A DNA stretch of 64,000 nucleotides from positions 4,464,001 through 4,528,000 of the forward strand of contig JADKGW010000001.1 of NCBI GenBank assembly GCA_016722075.1. The letters run 5' to 3'. Of this stretch, positions 46,459-56,376 are shown in pieces. Origin of the DNA: Candidatus Kouleothrix ribensis (GTDB taxonomy: Bacteria > Chloroflexota > Chloroflexia > Chloroflexales > Roseiflexaceae). The notes beneath the pieces were generated by a model. The model was not told where the DNA came from. It did no database searches and saw nothing but the letters and a program-made list of their open reading frames with translations. The position numbers and the translations under genes were made by a program. Every line of letters begins with the position of its first letter. The first letter of the stretch is position 1.

Positions 46459-47355
46459 ATGGCCATGTATGAAACGTTGCCCCCGCAGAACTTCCTGGGG
46501 CTGGCCGACGAACATAGCAGCTACGCCGGCAGCGCCGTGCTGATCTTACCCATCCCCTACGAGTGTACCGTCAGCTACGGCCAGGGCACGCGCGAAGGCC
46601 CGCGCGCGATCATCCAGGCCTCACACCAGGTCGAGCTGTACGACCGCGAGCTAGACGACGAGATCGCGCTGAGCTACGGCATCCATACGCTGCCGGCGAT
46701 CGCGCCGGTGGTGAGCGGCCCGGCCGCGATGGTCGACGCAATCGCTGCATACGCCGCAGAGCAGCTGCGTACTGGCAAGCTGCTGGTGGGGCTGGGCGGC
46801 GAGCACACTGTGTCGGCCGGGGTGGCGCGCGCGGTGCATGCCGTACACGGCGAGTTCGTGATGGTGCAGATCGACGCGCACAGCGACCTGCGCGACGAAT
46901 ACGAGGGCAGCCCCTACAGCCACGCCAGCATCGCACGCCGCGTGCTCGATATGGGCGCGACGATCGCGCAATTTGGCATCCGCTCGATCTGCCGCGAAGA
47001 GATCGATCTCATCCGCGCCGAGCCCGAGCGCCTGCGGGTCTGGTTCGCCGAAGATGTTCATGCCGGCCAGCACCTGGCGCCGCTGGCCGAGCTGGTGCGC
47101 GGTAAGACGGTATTCCTGACGATCGATCTGGATGGCTTCGACCCGGCGCTGGTGGCAGCCACCGGCACGCCCGAGCCAAACGGCCTGAGCTGGAACCAGG
47201 GCCTTGAGATCATCCGCACGGTCGCGCGCGTGGCCAATGTAGTGGCGATCGACTGCGTCGAGCTGGCGCCGCTGCCTGGCCAGCACGCCAGTGATTTCCT
47301 GGCCGCTAAGCTGGTGTATAAGGCGATCGGGCTGACGCTGGCGGGGCGCGCGTAG
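46459..47355 (+). CDS. Agmatinase-family ureohydrolase
   Basis: The 298-residue enzyme belongs to the arginase/agmatinase family, which hydrolyses guanidino groups with two Mn ions. The metal ligands are in GLGGEHTVSAG, QIDAHSDLRDE and TIDLDGFDP, the family order. PYECTVSYGQGTREGP near residue 33 and the compact length favour agmatinase (agmatine to putrescine plus urea), but guanidino-acid relatives cannot be excluded. GAGG precedes ATG 46459; a second ATG two codons later is possible. Confidence 0.9.
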   Translation: MAMYETLPPQNFLGLADEHSSYAGSAVLILPIPYECTVSYGQGTREGPRAIIQASHQVELYDRELDDEIALSYGIHTLPAIAPVVSGPAAMVDAIAAYAAEQLRTGKLLVGLGGEHTVSAGVARAVHAVHGEFVMVQIDAHSDLRDEYEGSPYSHASIARRVLDMGATIAQFGIRSICREEIDLIRAEPERLRVWFAEDVHAGQHLAPLAELVRGKTVFLTIDLDGFDPALVAATGTPEPNGLSWNQGLEIIRTVARVANVVAIDCVELAPLPGQHASDFLAAKLVYKAIGLTLAGRA

Positions 47356-47380
47356 GGGTGAAGCATACACCCCTACGCGC
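47348..47380. terminator. Bidirectional hairpin containing both stop codons
   Basis: Perfect 13-bp arms (47348-47360 and 47368-47380) enclose a 7-nt loop. The stop of the forward agmatinase gene (47353-47355) and of the reverse Rel gene (47373-47375) both lie inside the stem. The arm core GCGCGTAGGG matches the outer arm of the palindrome at 5226. Confidence 0.75.
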
Positions 47381-49667
47381 TGGGGGTGAGGCCGCTGTTC
47401 TCGCGCCGCGCCTCGATCACGTCGGGCAGGCGGTTGAGCTTGTCGAGGATGGTCGAGAGCTGCGAGATGCTCTGGATCAGCATGGTCACGTTTAGCACCG
47501 CGCGGTCGGGCTTGCGCGTGGGTACCTGCTGCAGCTCCTGAATATTGATGCCGGCGTCGGCGACGGTGCCTGAGATATCGCGCCACAGGCCGACGCGATC
47601 CCAGGCCTCGATCCGCACCAGCACCGGGTGGCCGTGCTGCGGGCTGGCCTCGCCCCATGTTACCTCGACCAGCCGGGCGTGGTCGCGCTCGTTGATCACC
47701 TGGCGGCAGTCGGCGCGGTGAACGGTAATGCCCTTGCCGCGCGTCACGAAGCCCAGGATCGGCTCACCGACCACCGGGTGGCAGCACTTGGCCAGGCGCG
47801 TCAGCACACCATCGACGCCACGCACCGAAATCCCCTTCGGGTCAGTCTTGCGCTCGGGCTGTGGCGCCACCTGCGGAATGTCGGACAGCTCCTCTTGCTG
47901 TTTGCTCGTCTGCGCCAGGAGGCGCTGGACGATCGTGCGCGCGGTAGTCTCGCCGCTGCCGATATGCGCGAACAGATCCTCGATCGTCTTGACGCCGGCC
48001 AGCTGGGCCACCTCTTCGAACGGGATAGTCAGGCCCAGGCGCTTGATCTCTTTCTCGAGCAGATCGCGCCCGGCGGCCTCGTTCTCATCGCGGCGCATAC
48101 GCTTGAAGTAGCGCCGGATGTGATTGCGCGCGCCCGAGGTCTTCACGAAGTTGAGCCAGTCGCGGCTGGGGCCGCGCGCGCTCTTGGTCGTCATCACCTG
48201 CACGATCTCACCGCTATGCAGCTGGTAGTCGAGCGGAACCATGCGGTTATTGACCTTGGCACCCACGCAGCGGTTGCCGACCTCGGAGTGAATGCGGAAG
48301 GCAAAGTCGACCGGCGTCGAGCCAACCGGCAGGTCGATGATTTTGCCTTTGGGCGTAAACACATACACCTGATCTTCGAGCACATCGGACTTCAGCGACT
48401 CGACGAACTCCTGGGCGTCGGTCAGGTCGCGCCGCCACTCGATCAGGCCGCGCAGCCAGGCCAGCTTGGCCTCGAACGACGCGTCGGAGCGGCCGAAGCC
48501 CTCTTTGTAGCGCCAGTGTGCGGCGATACCATGCTCGGCGACCTCGTGCATCGCCTGGGTGCGGATCTGGATCTCGCAGGGCTGGCCACCAGGGATCAGC
48601 ACAGTTGTATGCAACGACTGGTACATGCTCTCCTTGGGGTTCGCGATATAGTCGTCGAACTCGCCCGGCACCGGCGGCCAGAGCGCGTGGGCGATACCCA
48701 GCACCTGGTAGCAATCGCCGACGGTATTGACAATCACGCGCACGGCCAGCTGGTCGTAGATCTGGTCGAGGCTGACGCCCTTGCGCTCCATCTTGCGGTA
48801 GATCGAGTAGATATGCTTGGGCCGGCCGGTGATATCGGCCTTGATGCCCTCTTTTTCGAGCGACATAATCAGGCGTGTGATCACGCGCTGAATAATCTTC
48901 TCGCGCGCGTCGCGGCGCAGCGCCAGCGCCCGGCTGATCTCCTGGTACTTATCGGGCTTGAGGATCGCGAACGACTTATCTTCAAGCTCCCATTTCATCT
49001 GCCAGATGCCCAGGCGGTGGGCCAGTGGCGCGTAGATATCGAGCGTCTCGCGGGCGTTGCGCTGCTGGCTCTCGGGCTTCATCACGGCGATCGTGCGCAT
49101 GTTGTGCATGCGGTCGGCCAGCTTCACCAGCACCACGCGCGGGTCATCGGCCATGGCGATGAACATCTTGCGGTAGGTGCCAACCTGGGCTTCCTCTTTG
49201 GTCTGGGCCTCGAGCGCCGACAGCTTGGTGACGCCGTCGACCAGATGGGCCACCTCGCCGCCGAAGGCCTGGTCGACCTGCTCCTTGGTGATCGAGGTGT
49301 CCTCAACTACGTCGTGCAGCAGCGCCGCAGCGATCGAGGCCACGTCGAGCCGCAGGTCGAGCAGCAGGCTGGCCACCGCCACCGGGTGGTCGATATATGG
49401 CTCGCCCGAGGCGCGCTTCTGGGTTTTATGGGCCTCGCGGGCGATCGCGTAGGCGCGGCGGATGGTCAGCACATCGCGCTCGAGGTCGGCGCTGTGCTGC
49501 TGGTACGAGCTGAAGTGCCGCACCAGATCATCGGCGATCGGGCTGAACATAAACTCGGGGTCGGGGCGCAACGGCTGAGCCTGCGGCGCCACAGCGCGAC
49601 GGGTGGGTCGGGGCGATTCGGTCGCGGCGTCGTTGCCGATCGCTACCGGTGCGGTCATCGAGTCCAT
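47373..49667 (-). CDS. rel: Bifunctional (p)ppGpp synthetase/hydrolase
   Basis: The 764-residue stringent-response enzyme has an intact HD hydrolase domain (HPVAVASLLLDL, LLHDVVEDT, LVKLADRMHNM) and a synthetase domain (TGRPKHIYSIYRKM, YQSLHTTV, EIQIRT, AEHGIAAHWRYKE). TGS (YVFTPKGKIIDLPVGSTPVDFAF) and a C-terminal ACT domain follow. With HD residues present it should both make and degrade (p)ppGpp. The ATG at 49667 is chosen because the upstream extension is low-complexity; its Shine-Dalgarno is weak. A 254-bp gap upstream holds nothing recognised. Confidence 0.95.
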   Translation of the reverse strand: MDSMTAPVAIGNDAATESPRPTRRAVAPQAQPLRPDPEFMFSPIADDLVRHFSSYQQHSADLERDVLTIRRAYAIAREAHKTQKRASGEPYIDHPVAVASLLLDLRLDVASIAAALLHDVVEDTSITKEQVDQAFGGEVAHLVDGVTKLSALEAQTKEEAQVGTYRKMFIAMADDPRVVLVKLADRMHNMRTIAVMKPESQQRNARETLDIYAPLAHRLGIWQMKWELEDKSFAILKPDKYQEISRALALRRDAREKIIQRVITRLIMSLEKEGIKADITGRPKHIYSIYRKMERKGVSLDQIYDQLAVRVIVNTVGDCYQVLGIAHALWPPVPGEFDDYIANPKESMYQSLHTTVLIPGGQPCEIQIRTQAMHEVAEHGIAAHWRYKEGFGRSDASFEAKLAWLRGLIEWRRDLTDAQEFVESLKSDVLEDQVYVFTPKGKIIDLPVGSTPVDFAFRIHSEVGNRCVGAKVNNRMVPLDYQLHSGEIVQVMTTKSARGPSRDWLNFVKTSGARNHIRRYFKRMRRDENEAAGRDLLEKEIKRLGLTIPFEEVAQLAGVKTIEDLFAHIGSGETTARTIVQRLLAQTSKQQEELSDIPQVAPQPERKTDPKGISVRGVDGVLTRLAKCCHPVVGEPILGFVTRGKGITVHRADCRQVINERDHARLVEVTWGEASPQHGHPVLVRIEAWDRVGLWRDISGTVADAGINIQELQQVPTRKPDRAVLNVTMLIQSISQLSTILDKLNRLPDVIEARRENSGLTPSA

Positions 49668-49921
49668 AGGTCCACGCTCTTGCGCAGCGCTCGCGGGGTG
49701 CGTGCAGGTATATGGTGGTACGAGCAGGTGATTCGGTAGCCGCTCGGTAGCGCGTAGAATAGCACGCGGGGTGGGGGTTGTCAAGGATTTGAGCGGCGAG
49801 GCCAGGGCGCCATCAACAACGGTAAGGCGCAGGCCCACGCCCCGATCGGTACGCCGCTGTGACGGCCCGGCCGCCACAACGGCGTGCATAGCCTGCTGGA
49901 GGAACAAGCAGCCGTGCGGCG

Positions 49922-51223
49922 CTATGGGCCGCGCGGCGTGTAGACGACCTGGCCGGGGTCGCTGGCCTGGTTCTTGAAGGCGAATAGCAACTGCACTACG
50001 CCAGACTCGAGCTGATCGGCCTGCAGTGCGTACAGGTGAACATACGCGGCCTCGGGCGACAGCAGCAGCAGCGTAGTGGCATCGCGCCAGGCCACGTCGG
50101 CATACCGAAGCTTGCTGCCTGCCGCGCCGAGAGCAAGCGCTTGCCCGCCGCTGCCGTCGGCGTCGATCATATGCAGCGACACGGCCGGAGCTTGGTAGTC
50201 GCTCGATTGCGCGTACACCAATCTCGATCCGCCAGGCGACCAGCGCAGCTGCCGGACAAAGCCAGGCTGTTCGGGCACGAGCACGCGCGCCGCACCACCG
50301 CCCAGGTCAAGCAGGCTGATGCTCATGGTCGGCGGCTCGCCCATGCCCGGCGAGCCGGCCACCAGCGCCACGCGGGCGCCATCCGGGGCGGGCACGGCGT
50401 ACAGGTGGTCGCCTTCGTGCAGCAGGCGCGCCGAGCCATCGTTCGGGTTCAGTAGCGTGATATTGCGCGCGGGCGCGTCGGTAGCCCACAGCAGATACTC
50501 GGTGAACAGCCCGTTCGGCGCCCAGGCGACCGGCCGCGGGATGAGCGGCAGCGGGTCGCCGGCTGTGGCTGCGTTGATTGAGCCATGCTGAAGCACGCGG
50601 GTGGTGCGGCTGCTCAGATCACGGATCTGCAGCGACCACTGGTTGCTCTGCTCGTCGAGCACGGTCATGGCCAGTGTGCGGCTATCGGGCGCAAAGGCCC
50701 AGCCCAGCACCAGGCCGGCGATCTCACCCGCATCAATCTGGCGGATGAAGCGGTTCGAATCGATCACGACGAGCTGGCCGTCTTTGCTGGTGTAGGCCAG
50801 GTAGGTGCCGGCTGGTGCGGCCTGCGCGATGCCGGCCGGCACAGGCAGCCCGCGCTGCTCGAACACGAGCGTCTCGTCGTCGCTGTACAGCATGCCGTTC
50901 AGCAGAATCCATGGTACATCGCGCGCCAGCGCACTGGTGGGCGGCGGGGCCTCGGTCGGCGCCGGCATGCTGGTTGGCGCGGCTGCACTGGTGGTGGCCG
51001 GGGCAGCTGTGGGCATGCTGGTTGGCGCGGGTGCGCTGGTGGCGGCCGGGGCAGCCGTGGGCATGCTGGTTGGCGCGGGCGCGCTGGTGGCGGCCGAGGC
51101 GCCTGGCACAGCCGGCTGGCTGGTTGGCGCAGGGCCGGCGGGCGGGGTAGCGGCGCTGCACGCCGCCAGCGCGAAGGCCGCCAGTACGAACGCCGCCGGC
51201 AGGAATGGAGCACGAGCATTCAT
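49922..51223 (-). CDS. Lipoprotein with repetitive Pro/Thr stalk and beta-propeller
   Basis: The 433-residue protein has a lipoprotein signal ending AFALAAC (Cys about 21). A stalk of repeated PTSMPTAAPA-type units (about 30-90) follows, then a propeller domain with WAFAPDSRTLAM, PVAWAPNG and LRWSPGGSRLVYAQ repeats. It is architecturally a twin of the larger lipoprotein at 8560, probably exposed on the outer face and binding an unknown partner. GGGAGG precedes ATG 51223. Confidence 0.8.
   Translation of the reverse strand: MNARAPFLPAAFVLAAFALAACSAATPPAGPAPTSQPAVPGASAATSAPAPTSMPTAAPAATSAPAPTSMPTAAPATTSAAAPTSMPAPTEAPPPTSALARDVPWILLNGMLYSDDETLVFEQRGLPVPAGIAQAAPAGTYLAYTSKDGQLVVIDSNRFIRQIDAGEIAGLVLGWAFAPDSRTLAMTVLDEQSNQWSLQIRDLSSRTTRVLQHGSINAATAGDPLPLIPRPVAWAPNGLFTEYLLWATDAPARNITLLNPNDGSARLLHEGDHLYAVPAPDGARVALVAGSPGMGEPPTMSISLLDLGGGAARVLVPEQPGFVRQLRWSPGGSRLVYAQSSDYQAPAVSLHMIDADGSGGQALALGAAGSKLRYADVAWRDATTLLLLSPEAAYVHLYALQADQLESGVVQLLFAFKNQASDPGQVVYTPRGP
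50964..51104 (-). repeat. 48-bp tandem repeats in the lipoprotein stalk
   Basis: Three near-identical units start at 50964, 51012 and 51060 (the third is incomplete) and encode 16-residue Pro/Thr/Ala repeats. Such units readily change number, so stalk length probably varies between strains. Confidence 0.85.
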
Positions 51224-51375
51224 CGACAGCCTCCCACGTAATCCAACATCATCGTGCAGTTGTGGCCTCAGGCCGGCGCCGCGAGGTCGCACTGATGTTG
51301 GTATCCTACCGCGAGGGGCTAATCGACGCGATGAGCGCGATCTGAAGCGGGGCTGAAATCGGGGGCCATGCGCTA

Positions 51376-52191
51376 TCAGGCGCTCACATCGCCGGCCATC
51401 ACCCGATGCAGATTGCCGCCGGCATCGCGGATGCGCAGCGCACCCGAAGGCTCGACATCCTCGGCCAGGCCGCTGAGCGCGCCCGCGGGCAAGCTCACCT
51501 GCACCGGCTGGCCGAGCGTCGCCAAGCGCGCGCGCCAGGCGGCGAATAGCGCGGCGTGGTGGCCCTGGCGCAGCTCGGCATAGCGCGCATCGAGCCGGGC
51601 CAGCAGCGCCTGCGCCAGCCCCAGCCGATCGACGGGCCGGCCGGCTGCGGCCGCAATGCTGGTAGCCTGGGTGCCCAGGTCGCGCCCATCGACAATACCG
51701 GCCGGCGCCCAGTTGATGTTGATGCCCATGCCAATCACCACCCAAGCGATCACGCCATCGCTCAGCTCAACCTCGCTCAGCACGCCGGCAGCCTTGCGCG
51801 GCGCATCGGCGCCCGGCGTTGGCACGAGCAAGTCGTTCGGCCACTTGAGCGCAGCCCACACCGGCGCAATCTGCTCGACTGCCTCGCACAGCGCTACGCC
51901 CGCCAGCATCGTGAGCGCGAATACATCGGCCGGGGCGAGCCAGGCCGGGCGCAGCAGCACCGACATGAGCAGGCTGGTGCCGGGTGGGGCGGCCCAGCCG
52001 CGGCCCATGCGCCCGCGCCCGGCAGTCTGCTCGTCGGCGATGATCACCAGGCCCTCATGGGCACCGGCACGGGCGCGCCGCCGCATCAGCTCATTGGTCG
52101 AGCCAAGCTGGGCGTAGCACTCGGCCACCCGGCCGATCACCTGCGTCGCCAGGCCGTGCTGGATCGCCGCACTGGTCAGCTGATCGTGCAT
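51376..52191 (-). CDS. birA: Biotin--[acetyl-CoA-carboxylase] ligase
   Basis: The 271-residue enzyme activates biotin and attaches it to carboxylase carrier proteins. It shows LGSTNELMRRRA, ADEQTAGRGRMGRGW (biotin/AMP loop) and LKWPNDLLV. It lacks the N-terminal HTH, so it is the monofunctional type without repressor activity. The small C-terminal domain is present. Its reading frame ends 153 bp before the lipoprotein start. Confidence 0.93.
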   Translation of the reverse strand: MHDQLTSAAIQHGLATQVIGRVAECYAQLGSTNELMRRRARAGAHEGLVIIADEQTAGRGRMGRGWAAPPGTSLLMSVLLRPAWLAPADVFALTMLAGVALCEAVEQIAPVWAALKWPNDLLVPTPGADAPRKAAGVLSEVELSDGVIAWVVIGMGININWAPAGIVDGRDLGTQATSIAAAAGRPVDRLGLAQALLARLDARYAELRQGHHAALFAAWRARLATLGQPVQVSLPAGALSGLAEDVEPSGALRIRDAGGNLHRVMAGDVSA

Positions 52192-52365
52192 GGCGCATCA
52201 CCAAAGCGTATAGGCGCGCGAGATCGGGCCTACACATTAGACTCTAGCTTGATGTATCCTTCGAAAGGCGGGGTTTCGATTCGTGTTCGCTCGCCGCAGG
52301 GCGCACGGCTATGCCGCCTGCCCGGCAGCGAGCGAATTGAGCGTGTGGATGTGCAACGATTGGGC

Positions 52366-52989
52366 TTAGCCCCGGTTGCCCTTCACATGCAGGCCTGGCT
52401 CGGCGCCGGGGGCCTGGTGCTGCGCGGGCCGGTGCGCCTCGGCCGATGCCTGGCCCCCGCCGCCGCTCATGGCATCGAGCAGGCCGCCCAGCCCGCCGCC
52501 GGCGCTGGGCGCGCTACCCTGCTGGGCATGGCCGCCAAGCACGCGGCTGGCCATATACGCGGCCACACCGGCCAGCGCCAGCTTACCCAGCGTGCCGCCA
52601 AGCGGCGAGCCCTGCCCGAAGACCTTGTCGAACAGATCGGGGGCCTGCTGCTCGGCCTGGTGCGCCATGCGGCCAAGGTTGCTCGGGTCGGCCGCCTGGC
52701 TGGGGTCGTCGTACTGGAAGCCATCGAATGGGCTGTTCGGGTCGTTATGCGCGTCCTGGTACTGCTGGGCCAGCTTGCCGCGCTGCTCGGCCGAGAGCCG
52801 GCCAAGCGCAGAGGCATGCGCGTCGGCGGCCACACCCGAGGGAGCGTTGCCGATCATCTCACGATACCGGCGCGCGGCCTCGGCATCGGAGATACTGCCA
52901 GGATCGTCCTGGTAGCGCTTCAGGAAATCGGCATAGTCCTGCTGCTTTTGATCGCCGCCAAGGAATTGCTGAAGCAGATCGAGCGCCAT
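52366..52989 (-). CDS. Hypothetical Gly-rich protein
   Basis: The 207-residue protein begins MALDLLQQFLGG. A polar helical part follows (about 10-110, with DAHASALGRLSAEQR), then a possible amphipathic or membrane helix (LGKLALAGVAAYMASRVLGG, broken at 150) and a Gly/Ala/His-rich tail. AGGAGG precedes ATG 52989, so it is expressed in all likelihood. The overall style recalls small cytoplasmic proteins of the YidB kind, but no family is certain. Confidence 0.7.
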   Translation of the reverse strand: MALDLLQQFLGGDQKQQDYADFLKRYQDDPGSISDAEAARRYREMIGNAPSGVAADAHASALGRLSAEQRGKLAQQYQDAHNDPNSPFDGFQYDDPSQAADPSNLGRMAHQAEQQAPDLFDKVFGQGSPLGGTLGKLALAGVAAYMASRVLGGHAQQGSAPSAGGGLGGLLDAMSGGGGQASAEAHRPAQHQAPGAEPGLHVKGNRG

Positions 52990-53060
52990 GAGTTCCTCCT
53001 GTTGTCTATACAGCCGAGGGGCTTTCAATCCATACCTGTTCGATCAGGGTAGGATACCGA

Positions 53061-54152
53061 TCAAGACGGCAGCGACTGCACAATGTCACCTGGCGCCCAG
53101 AGGCCCTGTGTGGTGAAGGCGTGCAGCCGCTCGTAGTACGGCCCGATATCGATCTGCTGTTGGGCCAGCCAGCTCGCGCTATAGTATGTATCGCGATATA
53201 GCTCGCCAGCGTCGCACCCGATCATCACCAGCGCACCGCGCTCGCCGCGTGCGGCCATGGCCGCGATCAGCGCGCATACGCCCACGAAGTTCGTGCCGGT
53301 CGAGCCGCCGTAGCGCCGGCCGACCAGATCTTCGAGCACATGGATGGCGGCGTACGAGGCCGCATTCGGCACGCGGATCATGGTGTCGATGATCTCGGGC
53401 AGGAACGACGGCTCGACCTGCGGGCGGCCGATGCCCTCGACACCCGAGCCGCCCACCGCCTCGCAATCGCGGCTGCGCGTGTGGTAGTACGAGTAGAACA
53501 CCGAGCGCTCGGGGTCGACCACACACACCTGGGTGGGGTAGCTACGGTAGCGGATGTAGCGCCCAAATGTCGCTGCTGTGCCGCCGGTGCCGGCGCCGCA
53601 GACGACCCAGTGCGGAATGGGGTATGGCTCGTCGGCCAGCTGCTTGAACACCGAATCGGCGATATTGTTGTTGCCACGCCAATCGGTGGCGCGCTCGGCA
53701 AAGGTAAACTGATCCATGAAGTGGCCGCCCAGCTCGGCCGCCAGCTCGCGGGCGCGCGCCCGGTCGTGGCGCGGATCATCGACCAGCAGGCACTCGCCGC
53801 CGTACTGCGCGATCCGGCGCAGCTTCTCGGGCGAGGTGCCGCGCGCCACCACCGCGATAAAGCGCAGGCCTAGCAGGCGCGCGTAGTAGGCCTCGGAGAT
53901 CGCGGTGCTACCGGAAGATGCCTCGATGATCGGCGTGTCGCGCGTGATCCAGCCGTTGCACAGCGCGTAGAGGAACAGCGAGCGCGCCAGGCGATGCTTC
54001 AGGCTGCCGGTGACATGGGTCGACTCGTCTTTGATATACAGGCGCATGCCGGGAAATGCCGGTAGCGGCACCGGCACCATGTGCGTGTCGGCCGAGCGTG
54101 TGAAGTCGGCGTTAATCGCGGCTATCGCGTCACGAAGCCATGGGTCGGGCAT
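53061..54152 (-). CDS. PLP-dependent cysteine synthase/desulfhydrase family protein (Cds1-like)
   Basis: The 363-residue protein has the fold-type II PLP signature KDESTHVTGSLKHRLA with the Schiff-base Lys (about residue 52). It also has SSGSTAISEAYYA, a phosphate-binding GAGTGGTAATFGRY, and YGGSTGTNFVG near residue 290. It groups with actinobacterial Cds1-type proteins, which release sulfide from cysteine, more than with CysK/CysM; the reaction is therefore inferred. GGGAGG precedes the ATG. Confidence 0.85.
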   Translation of the reverse strand: MPDPWLRDAIAAINADFTRSADTHMVPVPLPAFPGMRLYIKDESTHVTGSLKHRLARSLFLYALCNGWITRDTPIIEASSGSTAISEAYYARLLGLRFIAVVARGTSPEKLRRIAQYGGECLLVDDPRHDRARARELAAELGGHFMDQFTFAERATDWRGNNNIADSVFKQLADEPYPIPHWVVCGAGTGGTAATFGRYIRYRSYPTQVCVVDPERSVFYSYYHTRSRDCEAVGGSGVEGIGRPQVEPSFLPEIIDTMIRVPNAASYAAIHVLEDLVGRRYGGSTGTNFVGVCALIAAMAARGERGALVMIGCDAGELYRDTYYSASWLAQQQIDIGPYYERLHAFTTQGLWAPGDIVQSLPS

Positions 54153-54564
54153 ACAGCCTCCCGTCGAGCTGCTGCTGGTAGCGTGTGGCCTCTATGGTAC
54201 TGCTGCAACGAGCTTTTGGCAAGCACACCAGGGCTGTGGCCACGCCGCAGCTCATCCTGCCTGCGAACCATAGCTGCGGCCTGCCTGAGCGCGCCGGCGG
54301 ATCCTCGATCGAGAAGTTTTAACCAGGGTATAAAGTGGGGTTGATGTGCCGAGGCTATCGTAGGGCCAACAGCGTACTCGGCGACGCCTGCCGCTCAGCG
54401 CTGGAGGTTGCGCCGGCATGATGGCCTGATGGGCATCCATGCTCCGCTCCGGCCAGCGGTGCAGATAGCGGATGAGCATGTCCGGCCTCACAGGCCCTCA
54501 CTGGCGTCGTTTCGTACTGGCTTAATCGTGGTGAGAGACACTTTAGTGTAGGAGGAAGGCCCCC
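54153..54564. other. 412-bp intergenic region, nothing recognised
   Basis: The gap separates the divergently transcribed PLP enzyme and PhoX-like genes. Several short stop-free frames lack starts with ribosome-binding sites. No hairpin with a T-run and no repeat shared with other gaps was seen; promoters for both flanking genes must lie here. Confidence 0.4.
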
Positions 54565-56001
54565 ATGGTGCATACCCCCAAACGGCTGGGATTGGCTCTA
54601 GCCGCCGGGCTGGCGGCGCTGGCGATCGGCACGGCCGCAGCCACCCCCAGCGGCGCGATCGGCCCGAGCACAGCAACCACGCCGTATATCGTGGCCTCAC
54701 AGCCGGGTGTCGTGCTCAAATCAGTGCTGACTGTGGGCGACTCGGTTAATGCCAAGCCCAACGGCGAGCCGTATCGCCTGGTCGGCATCCCCGACGGGAT
54801 GGGCGCGTTCGACAACAAAGACGGCAGCTTCACCCTGCTGATGAACCACGAGCTGCGCGCGGGCCTGGGCGCCACACGCGCCCACGGCGCCAACGGCGCG
54901 TTCGTGTCGAAGTGGACTATTCGCAAGCGTGATCTGGCAGTGCTAAAGGGTGAGGATCTGATCCAGCAGGTCGTTACCTGGAACGCGGCCACCAGCAGCT
55001 ACAACCCGCCCGCCGCCGGCGTGTCGTTCTCGCGCTTTTGCTCGGCCAACCTGCCTGCGCGCGGGGCGTTCTACCACGACGGCGTGGGCTACAACGGCCG
55101 CATCTTCATGAACGGCGAGGAGAATGGCCCCGAGGGCCGTGCATTCGCGCATCTGCTCGACGGCACCAGCTACGAGCTGCCGCGCCTGGGCAAGTTCAGC
55201 TGGGAGAACGCGCTGGCTAACCCCGACACCGGCAAGAAGACCGTGGTCATCGGCACCGACGACGGCACCGGCGGCCAGCTGTATGTGTATATCGGCAAGA
55301 AGACCAACAGCGGCAGCCCGGTCGATCGCGCCGGCCTGACCAACGGCATCCTGTATGGCGTGAAGGTCACCGGCTTCACCGACGAGAACCCCGATACCGG
55401 CATCCCCTCGGGCACCAAGTTTACACTCATCAGCCTGGGCAATGTCGAAAACCTGACCGGCGCGCAGCTCGACGCGGCCAGCGACGCCGCCGGCATCACG
55501 CACTTCCAGCGCCCCGAAGACGCCGAGTGGGACCCGCGCAACTCCGACGATTTCTATTTCGCCACTACCGCCAGCTTCATCGGCCAGAGTCGGCTGTGGC
55601 GGCTCGACTTCAAAGACATCGAGCGCCCCGAGATCGGCGGCAAGATCGAGCTGCTGCTCGACGGCAGCGAAGGCCCAAAGATGATGGACAACCTGACAGT
55701 AAACCGGCGCGGCCAGGTAATCATCCAGGAGGACCCCGGCAACCAGAGCTACATCGCCAAGATCTGGCGCTACGACATAGCGCGCGATCGGCTGACCGAG
55801 ATCGCGCAGCACGACCCCGCGCGCTTCACACCGGGCGCGCCGGGCTTCCTGACCCAGGACGAAGAGTCGTCGGGGGTGATCGATGTGTCGAGCATTCTTG
55901 GCCAGGGCTGGTATCTGCTGGCAGTGCAGGCGCACTACGCCACCGACGCCGAGCTGGTTGAGGGCGGCCAGCTGCTGGCGCTGCGAGTTCCACCGAAGTA
56001 G
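54565..56001 (+). CDS. Exported PhoX/DUF839-like protein
   Basis: The 478-residue protein has a Sec-type signal (LGLALAAGLAALAIGTAAAA-like; no twin Arg). A propeller domain follows with LLMNHELR, RIFMNGEENGPEGRAF, RPEDAEWDP and IIQEDPGNQ, the acidic/Asn-rich loops typical of PhoX-type calcium-iron phosphatases and DUF839 relatives. Phosphatase activity is likely but not certain. AGGAGG precedes the ATG. Confidence 0.8.
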   Translation: MVHTPKRLGLALAAGLAALAIGTAAATPSGAIGPSTATTPYIVASQPGVVLKSVLTVGDSVNAKPNGEPYRLVGIPDGMGAFDNKDGSFTLLMNHELRAGLGATRAHGANGAFVSKWTIRKRDLAVLKGEDLIQQVVTWNAATSSYNPPAAGVSFSRFCSANLPARGAFYHDGVGYNGRIFMNGEENGPEGRAFAHLLDGTSYELPRLGKFSWENALANPDTGKKTVVIGTDDGTGGQLYVYIGKKTNSGSPVDRAGLTNGILYGVKVTGFTDENPDTGIPSGTKFTLISLGNVENLTGAQLDAASDAAGITHFQRPEDAEWDPRNSDDFYFATTASFIGQSRLWRLDFKDIERPEIGGKIELLLDGSEGPKMMDNLTVNRRGQVIIQEDPGNQSYIAKIWRYDIARDRLTEIAQHDPARFTPGAPGFLTQDEESSGVIDVSSILGQGWYLLAVQAHYATDAELVEGGQLLALRVPPK

Positions 56002-56052
56002 CCGCACTACCAACCCAGGCTGGAAACTGCTCAGACTGCTGGAGTTAGGGCG

Positions 56053-56093
56053 CAGACACACGCGATAGCCGGCCGGTTATTCGCGTGTGTCTG
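56053..56093 (+). terminator. 13-bp hairpin after the PhoX-like gene
   Basis: Perfect arms (56053-56065 and 56081-56093) enclose a 15-nt loop with an internal CCGGCCGG palindrome, 51 bp beyond the stop. There is no T-run. The rest of the 375-bp gap before the Dus gene shows nothing. Confidence 0.5.
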
Positions 56094-56376
56094 TGTATGT
56101 ACCCTGGCTATACGAGTGGGTGGAGCGGGCGATGCTGCACAAGCACGCGAGGTTGAAGTGGGCCAGCGAATGCCTGAGCCGGCTCACGCGATCTGATGCC
56201 TTATTCCGGGGTAGCAGGCGCTTCGTGCTACCGGCCACAGGATGGGCTGCGGCGCATGCGGCGCGGCCGGGGAGCTGTGCAAGACGGTTCATCACACCAC
56301 GATATTAGGCCCCAGCCGCGCCAGGCAATTGTGCATGCTATAATGGAGCGCAATCGCACATGTGAGGCACAGCGGC

